Shown here: piece after piece, positions 57,556 to 64,000 of the stretch
Position numbering within the stretch: the stretch's first letter is position 1
How the letters are laid out: every line of letters begins with the position of its first letter
Assembly (NCBI GenBank): GCA_000827495.1
Contig: KN817549.1
Coordinates: 285,005 to 349,004 of the forward strand
Direction of reading: 5' to 3'
DNA from: Hypholoma sublateritium FD-334 SS-4
Taxonomy: Eukaryota > Basidiomycota > Agaricomycetes > Agaricales > Strophariaceae
Length of the DNA stretch: 64,000 bases
Translations under genes and position numbers: made by a program
Notes under the pieces: generated by a model
Databases searched by the model: none
Told to the model about the DNA's origin: nothing
What the model saw: the letters and a program-made list of their open reading frames with translations, nothing else

Positions 57556-58324
57556 AGTTCAATGTCGACTGTCTGAGGGTAGTTTGTGTCTGCAGCTGAT
57601 AGCAAAATTCATAGCATGATATTGTTCGCAGAGAACGTCGATAGAATTATCGTGGGGTGGGCGTTCTGATCAAAAGGCAGTGACAGCCACCACAGTCTCG
57701 CCGTTGACCGTGATCATCACGACCATGGTCGAGCGCGTCCCACATCAGCAATCAACATTGCTTCAACGGTCAACGTTCAACTGTTACGATCATGTAAATA
57801 TCTGAAAGATTTCTATCTTGCCCACAAGATCATCGTGTGTATCTGGAGAGTTTGCATCAACACATGCAGAATGTCGAGGCGCATAATTCATATGCACTTG
57901 ACCGCCCATATTGGCATCCCAGAAGCTTATTGGGCCTTCAAAGTGGACAAGATAAATTTGTGTGTCACCGGAATACTGAGATCCAGGATAAACTGTCTAG
58001 CAGCCCTCGAGACCTTGTTGTTGCCGTTACGGCAGTGGTTACAATCGGTGACAGCCACCTTCCTTGCCTCCTTCCACCATCTCCTTTAGACATTTCTGCC
58101 AGATTTCCTTCTTGGATACTACTCTTCTTGAATCAAAAGCACTATTACACTTTAGCACGTCGGAGGGGTGATTGTAAGTCGTCTTCGAAGGCAATCGCGA
58201 GCCAAATCGGAGCACTTTGATAGAGCGGTGAATCCCCAGCTTCTGCCACCAGCGTTGCGCGCAGTCTGGGCCAATCAACCAGAAACTCGCCCAGGCGGGC
58301 GGCGCACGCTTAAGACGCGTTTAA
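57556..58324. other. divergent promoter region
   Basis: About 770 bases between the start of the BEACH gene (minus strand) and the start of the F-box/WD40 gene (plus strand), so both promoters lie here. No RNA or repeat is visible. Confidence 0.5.
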
Positions 58325-61300
58325 ATGGCCTCAAGTCGGCCCTCTGAGTCCTCGGCGCGTTTCTCGAAACGCCCGTCTGACTTGAACTCATCCATGTCTT
58401 CCACGAGTATCTCCAAGCCGCGTACTTCCTCCACTGCGTCGGCAACGACTCTTGCGAGCGGCAGCACGACCATACGGACGAGTAACAAAATGCCACCCCC
58501 GTCGGCACCGCCTTCCAATGGTACACCGGTCCCCGTGCCATCGGTGAGCGCGAAACGTCTGTCGAGCTCGATACCATCGCTGTCGGGGAATAGCAGGCGC
58601 ATATCTGCCCCTGTACAGAGCTTTCCCCGCTTTGACCCATCGTTATCCACGTCCGGCGTGCCCGCGAATCTCTCGCGCACTCCTTCGATTGCAGGATCGA
58701 TGCGTACGATGCGAACAACGTCAATGTATATGTCCTCTCCGTCTGGCCAGAAAACCGCTCGGGAACCGGACCCGTCGCCCACGCGCGTCCGCTCGCGTAT
58801 CACGTCCATGACCCCTTCCCGAAGGCAGCACGCGTCTGAGTCTCTAACTAAATCGCCTCATGCGCTTCTCTCTGCATCACCTTCGATTAGTCTCACGACT
58901 CCAAGCCCTCAGGCTAAGGTCAGAACGCAACAGGGGCTCCCAGGCACACCGCCAAAGTTCAATTTGCAGCAGACCCCCACAAAGCAGCCCTCGACAACGC
59001 CGCAGGCGACACCGAAAAAGATCGATAGGACGCCCTCGAAGAGTAGCACTGAAGTATTCTCTCCGCCCGCCGCTACTGGAAAGGTGCACAGCAACGGCAC
59101 TGGGACTGGCACCGCAGTTGCGACTGACGACGGGCTCGGCAACGCATTTTGGGACGGGGACGACATGTCGCTCGAGATGGTCACCGATGTGAACGACGGC
59201 GATGTTGACGAGGACATGGAGACCGCGCTGCAGGGCATACTCAACATGCACACACGCAAGATACTGCACTACAAGCGTCTACTGGAACGAGCACAGGCCT
59301 CGACGGCCGCTCAGCTGCATGCACTGCAGGCTCAGGTGCGCGCATTACGAGAAGCTTCACCATCGGCTGTGTCTTCTGCGCAGGTGCACCAGCTGCTCGG
59401 TGCAGATATTGATGGGCTGTGCGTATGCGGCGGTAAAAGGAACAAAGGGTACTGGAGTGGGTATCGTGATGACGAGGAATATGATGAAGCTGGTGACTTG
59501 GCGAAAGCTCTCCGCGGAGATGGAAAAGGGCAATTTAACGAGTTAGAGGTGAGGAAGGCCCTCAGAGGACTGGGGAGGGACGAGAGAATGCGGTTGTGAG
59601 TTGTTTTTTGAATAGAACGTACTGCTACTAATCCATTTGCGCCTGTCAGGATAGCTATCATTCTAGATTGTGGGGTTTTCAAACTTGATTTCAATTTCAC
59701 GTAACTAACATCACACAGCATGTCTTCCAGGAGATATCCGCCTGCAGATCCTCCTCCTCGAAAAATACGCTAAATCAACATTCGACGTGCTTGGCAATCT
59801 GGCTCCAAATCTATCTTTCCGAATTCTCAAATATCTGTCTGTTTCCGAATTACTCGCAGTGGAACCTGTATGTTTCACTGAACACTGCACGTTGATATCA
59901 TGTAATCTAAATGCAACGCACTTACTAGGTGTCGCGAAAGTGGCAAGACATCGTACATCACCCTGCCCTTTGGCAGTACCACTGCCTTAGGATCACTGCC
60001 AACGATCCATCACCTGTCGTCCCCCCTGCGCAGCCAGAAGGCTGGTAGGTCACCCATATCTTATCCTTCTCTGACTTGATGTCAACTTTCCTTGCTTGTC
60101 CAGGGAACCATTATACCGCTCGCTTCACCATCGCGAATCTAACTTCCGTAATGCCCTCCCACAAACGATCAGATTCCTGAATGGGCACACGAACTTCTGT
60201 ACGACGCTCCTGCTGCGCGGCAAGCGGCTCATCAGCGGCAGCTACGACGAGACGATCCGCTTCTGGGACATTGAGACCGGCGAGATGAAGAAATGCTTGC
60301 AGGTGAAGAAACCGGTTAGTTGTGTTGACTTCTTGGCGGAGGAAGGTGCGTAGTATAGAGATTATTCAGTCGCGGTCAGTCTCTGATCTAACCGTCCTGC
60401 TTTTAGAGGTTTTTGTTGTGGGCTTCCACGACGTTGGGTAAGTCTCGTTATGTTTTGTCACCCACCGAAGCTGGGCCTATGCTGATAACCCAACAAATAG
60501 TCGGGTACATCTTTTCTCGTCGGTCACCTTTACGCCCTTGCAACAGCTCGCCGGCCATCTGAACGGAATTCGTGCTGTTGCGCTTTCATCGAAGAATTTG
60601 GTCTCCGCAGGTGCCGACAAGGCCCTTGTATGCTGGGACTGGCGCGCTGGCACAAAAATTGTACGGTTCGGCCAGCAGACGACGGTCAACATCGGCGTCC
60701 AACTTATCCCTGGAGACGGCGGCAGCGGCGCTGGAGACGAGGGCGAGCGTGTCGTTAGTGTGACTATTGATGGAATTGTCCGCGTGTTCTCCATCAGTAA
60801 GTTTACTATTTTATCCTATGCATTGAGACGAAGCTGATTATCGGTGCACGCAGAGCGACGTGAGATGCTGTCGCAATTCAAACTTTCTGATCTTGGTGCT
60901 GGCGACCCAGTGTTGAACTCTAAACTGTTCAACGTCGGGACCGCTCCTAACAATATGCTTCAGTATGCTTTTCCTTTTTTTACTGTCAAGCCTGCGCATA
61001 TATTTATACAGTGGCAAATAGATGGTTCGCTGCCACAGGGACTCAGATGACTGTATGTAGAGGATGTATTGCAGTCAGCGTCAAAACTAATCCCCATATT
61101 TTTAGTGTGCGACAAAATCTGTTATTCTTCATTTGCAGTGGCAAGAGGGCGACGCGGCTCCCATCGTATCTCCAGCTATTACTGCGAGCTCGCCGCTCTC
61201 GATGAGCGCCAGCCAGGGACCACCGCGCACGCGCACAGGATCGGTTCTCGGCAACTCTGTGCTCGGGCGTTCCACACATTCAACAAATCTTTCGACACCG

Positions 61301-62113
61301 AATCGCCGCACTTCGCTTGTCGCGCCTGCGCCTGGTGGCGGCGTCAGCACGCTCAAGTCACGTCTGAGCGTAAGCGGGTCGCGCACACCTACAACGCCGC
61401 TCAGCCCGTCGCCGGGGCCGGGAGGATTCCCAGTGCGCTTCGGGCGCGCGGCGATCCTGACCGCGCCACCGCGCGTCGTTGCTCTCGTCGAGACGCCGGA
61501 CGTCGCGGTCGGTGCGGTCGATGCGCGTAAACGGCGCGTGGTCACCGCGACACGGTTCAGTTCGCGGGCGGGCGCGGACCGAAGGGTGCGTGTTGTGCGC
61601 TGCTTTATGTAGGTGTGCTAAGCTGATGTATTTTGGGGGCTACGCAGATATTCATGACGACGCACCAAGACCGGCCTGCGCCACGCGCGGTACCACAGGG
61701 CGAAGCCGAGGACGAGGACGATCTCACATTCATCATGCAGGCGGCACCTGTTGCGCCCGCGGTGGATATCGACACCGACATTGTGCCCCTCGGTGGCGCC
61801 TGGGGCGCACTCGCGGACGTCAGTTTGGGCTCGACCATCGGCTTGAAAGGCCTACTTGGTCCGCTGCCGCCTAAATTCGCGGGGCTCGCAACGCCAGAAA
61901 AAAACCCAATGTCGATGCAACTGAGCCACGAAGAGGTCGTAGTGGGGTGCGCGGATGGCACTATCTAGTAAGTCTTGCAAAAACTGTGCTTTTCATTGGT
62001 ATTTATGTTGGCTTGGTAGTGTTATGAACTTTGTTGGATACCAATACCAGCTCGAGAGAAGAGCAAACATGGAGGAGTATTCCCTTGCAAATGAGGAGGA
62101 TGAGGACTATTAG
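58325..62113 (+). CDS. F-box/WD40-repeat protein with long disordered N-terminus
   Basis: Twelve exons (58325-59595, 59650-59669, 59719-59867, 59929-60044, 60104-60345, 60407-60437, 60501-60796, 60854-60962, 61022-61052, 61106-61585, 61648-61967, 62020-62113) encode 1052 residues. Residues 1-300 are Ser/Pro/Thr-rich and disordered. A coiled-coil-like stretch ([18 protein letters not shown]) and [16 protein letters not shown] follow. The F-box is at about 457-505 ([20 protein letters not shown], then [18 protein letters not shown]). WD40 repeats come next ([38 protein letters not shown]). The C-terminus has a second disordered insert and an acidic end. It should act as an SCF ubiquitin-ligase substrate adaptor. 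A 20-base exon with two flanking introns bridges the N-terminal exon and the F-box part, so the two halves are one gene. Confidence 0.88.
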
Positions 62114-62474
62114 ATTACATTGCACTCATTTCAAATTGCTGGTCTGATCAATAATAATGTAGCATGTGGTTTTGTTGAGTTTGGCACAGGATTCTAGGTG
62201 ATAAAAAACAAATTGTGAGCAGTTCAGCCATTGTCAACACTGCCTGAGATTACAAGAATCCAATCATCAGGATAATACTTGAGTTTCATCACTTCATTCA
62301 TTTTCTTATTCCACACCTACAAACAATGCATAATATACCATCTTATAAAAAGCTACATAATTGTAATAAAAATTGAATCAATCCAAGTCACATCCATTTG
62401 CTGAATTCGAAAACCACATCAACTGATGGGAAGTCAAGTATTCAGCAAAGAGAAAGACCTCGAAAAGAGGATCC
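62114..62474. other. intergenic region
   Basis: AT-rich 3' flank of the F-box/WD40 gene and of the U2 gene. No supported gene. Confidence 0.4.
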
Positions 62475-62660
62475 CCCGACGACGCAAGCCAGTAGTGCAG
62501 CAGCAAGGTCATCGCGTCCAAGGGGTGCAAGCAGAGCCCGAGGAGCTGGGGCGGCAAAAATAAGATAACCAGAAATGGAGGCGGTGCCTCCATAATAGTG
62601 GTTAAACTATTAAGAACAGATACTACACTTGATCTAAGCCAAAAGGCCAGAGTGGTAAAG
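62475..62660 (-). ncRNA. U2 spliceosomal snRNA
   Basis: On the minus strand the sequence GGCCTTTTGGCTTAGATCAA and the following GTGTAGTATCTGTTCTTA is the nearly invariant 5' part of U2. It includes the branch-site pairing element GTAGTA (at about 62622). A stem-loop IIb-like TATGGAGGCACCGCCTCC follows, then a Sm site (TTATTTTTG, about 62558) and two 3' stem-loops, the last closed by GACGC/GCGTC. A TATA element (TATATAA, 62690-62684) lies about 30 bases upstream of the likely 5' end, fitting a Pol II snRNA promoter. Ends are approximate to within about 10 bases. U2 pairs with the intron branch site during splicing. Confidence 0.94.
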
Positions 62661-62683
62661 AATCAAAAATGTCCGGCCGAGCG

Positions 62684-62690
62684 TTATATA
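62684..62690 (-). promoter_or_regulatory. TATA box of U2 snRNA gene
   Basis: TATATAA on the minus strand about 25-30 bases upstream of the inferred U2 start. Confidence 0.6.
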
Positions 62691-63086
62691 TGTCCGCGGG
62701 CTGCGCACGGACCCAAGGATCGTGTGAGCATCAATGAGGCGTCACACCCAGTCAAAACTCGCTTAATATAGAACCTACCAAGCGGATTGGTCCGGATATG
62801 GACTTTTTCCGCCAATCGCACAAATGGCCAAAATTATTCTCAAAATCCCTGCGGTGATGAGACACAGTTTGCCACACCTGCCTATTTGTTGTAGATTCAT
62901 ACAATCTCCCATAATTCAAATAGAAGTATATCAAATTACGTTGCAAAAAGAGGAATTAAGACAAATAGCAAGTATATTATATAATTTTTGGGCAATTGTT
63001 CCCAATTCAGTTTGCTTCGACAGACCATCTACCCCATCGCAGTACATCCGAGGGCCAGATTTCGATATAGAAAATGATTTCATNGA
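62691..63086. other. intergenic region
   Basis: AT-rich spacer upstream of U2 and downstream of the partial minus-strand gene. Nothing supported. Two ambiguous-base-containing stretches begin just after it. Confidence 0.4.
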
Positions 63087-64000
63087 TCAGGCAGGAGTGT
63101 TTTCCTGCGCTGAACGTTCCTTTGATTGAGCCTCATATATCTGAAAAGTTGTTCAGTATGGAAACATGTAGTCGAAAAGCTGATTTTACTTACTTCTTTT
63201 TCTTCTTTCGGTAAACCATTCCAGTAGTTATTGAAATCGTCAGCAGTGCCCTTGTTTACCTTGCACCATTCAATAGCACAAAGATTCCTGAATCAAAAGA
63301 AGAATCAGATAGAGCATCAACAGTAAACAGGACAAAACGACATACCGAGCAGTCACCGATTTTGTGGGGCGCATTCGTCGAGACTTAGGCAGAACTGGCT
63401 GTGGATGGACATTGTTAATAGGCATGTTGTAAGCCATCAGCGTATCNANGGTAGGCGGAAAAGGAGATTGGACAGTGGGCGGCATTACGACAAGTTGAGG
63501 GGCGATATTACTNGATGACTGCAGCNGATTCACGATCTAACAAGTGTTTGCGCATTTACATAGCCCCAATGTAGATATGTAACTCACCTGGAATGCCTGC
63601 TGTGGTTGTAGCATTCCAGTTGGCTGGAGAAAGTTGGCAGTCGTCTGAAAGGTGCATTAGTTTCGATATCTGGAGATTAGGTATAACTCACCGCTTGCAG
63701 GGGCTGTGAGTGAGTAGCCACTGAGGCACCGATAAGCAAGACAANGAGCCATGGACAAATCCTAGGACTCACCACTCTTCATTTTCTTTGTAGCTTGCTG
63801 TTCCTCAGCAGGCATGGGGTCGGTTGCACGCTTGAAAGAGCCCTCGAGGTCAGATTCAATAGATTCATCCATGTTGATATCGGAAACTTCAGTTTTGACA
63901 GTATCTTTGTTGCTTTTCTTCTGTTTCTTCTGCCATTGTTCGCGCCACGTTCGATAAATGTCCAATGCGATCATTTCTGCTTTCCAGTCATTTGCGCAAA
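63087..64000 (-). CDS. hypothetical Gln/Pro-rich protein, 5' end outside window
   Basis: Minus-strand exons run from the right edge. The first is open beyond 64000 (CANDWKAEMIALDIYRTWRE upstream of an internal Met at 63974) and is Lys/Glu-rich (QKKQKKSNKDTVK). After several GT..AG introns come a Pro/Gln/Met-rich part (TGMLQPQQAFQ, VVMPPTVQSPFPP) and KSRRMRPTKSVTA. The C-terminal block is RNLCAIEWCKVNKGTADDFN followed by YWNGLPKEEKE, a motif I associate with uncharacterised, often repetitive basidiomycete proteins. It ends near 63087. Bases at 63447, 63449, 63513, 63526 and 63745 are N, and several fall in the coding part. Function unknown. Confidence 0.55.

Noticed and set aside
58325..59599. 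A stand-alone 424-residue single-exon gene
   Set aside because: Its end coincides with a strong donor (gtgagt), and the following F-box part lacks a start codon. A micro-exon joins them in frame.
62215..62275. Possible C/D-box snoRNA on the minus strand (TGATGA and CTGA about 40 bases apart)
   Set aside because: No convincing terminal stem or guide complementarity could be shown; boxes this short are expected by chance.

Overview
This is nuclear DNA of a filamentous basidiomycete, most likely an Agaricomycete. Almost every gene is broken by short introns of about 46 to 75 bases with GT..AG ends, genes lie close together on both strands, and the protein families fit that group. These include a PrxQ-type and a Prx5-type peroxiredoxin, a membrane-tailed aspartic protease, a basidiomycete F-box protein and a DUF4436-like membrane protein. 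No phage, plasmid, CRISPR array or intact transposon is visible. Gene models were built by joining exons so that splice sites and reading frame agree. Exon limits given are therefore inferred from sequence and not from transcripts.

Layout. 0-9 kb: a Ser-rich protein, an ABHD12-like serine hydrolase flanked by two convergent intron-containing tRNA-Arg(ACG) genes, a four-helix membrane protein, and a divergent pair of small secreted or surface paralogues. 9.6-18 kb: a PPP1R37-like leucine-rich repeat protein, a nuclear thiol peroxidase, a secreted glycoprotein and the RNase P/MRP subunit Rpp1/p30. 18-24 kb is gene-poor and holds a glutathione S-transferase. 24-28 kb: transaldolase and an F-box protein. 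28-33.3 kb is gene-poor, with a candidate four-exon micro-gene and a remnant of a MAPKKK-type N-terminal domain. 33.3-37 kb: a Prx5 peroxiredoxin and a TMEM184/DUF300 membrane protein. 37.4-39.2 kb: two decayed genes, an SRPK-type kinase and a DUF4436-like protein. 39.6-44 kb: an aspartic protease and a mitochondrial-like protein. 46-49.5 kb: a mitochondrial dicarboxylate-type carrier and an EthD-like protein. 49.7-57.6 kb: a very large BEACH/WD40 protein. 58.3-62.1 kb: an F-box/WD40 protein with a long disordered N-terminus. 62.5-62.7 kb: U2 snRNA. 63.1-64 kb: a partial gene in a stretch with ambiguous bases.

Most genes are ordinary housekeeping genes: tRNA, RNase P and U2 RNA metabolism, redox defence, pentose phosphate pathway, ubiquitin ligase adaptors and membrane traffic. 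I see no multi-gene operon-like system. The least explained items are the paralogous pair with matched introns and a conserved C-x10-C spacing, the acidic micro-gene, and the gene remnants in the sparse blocks.
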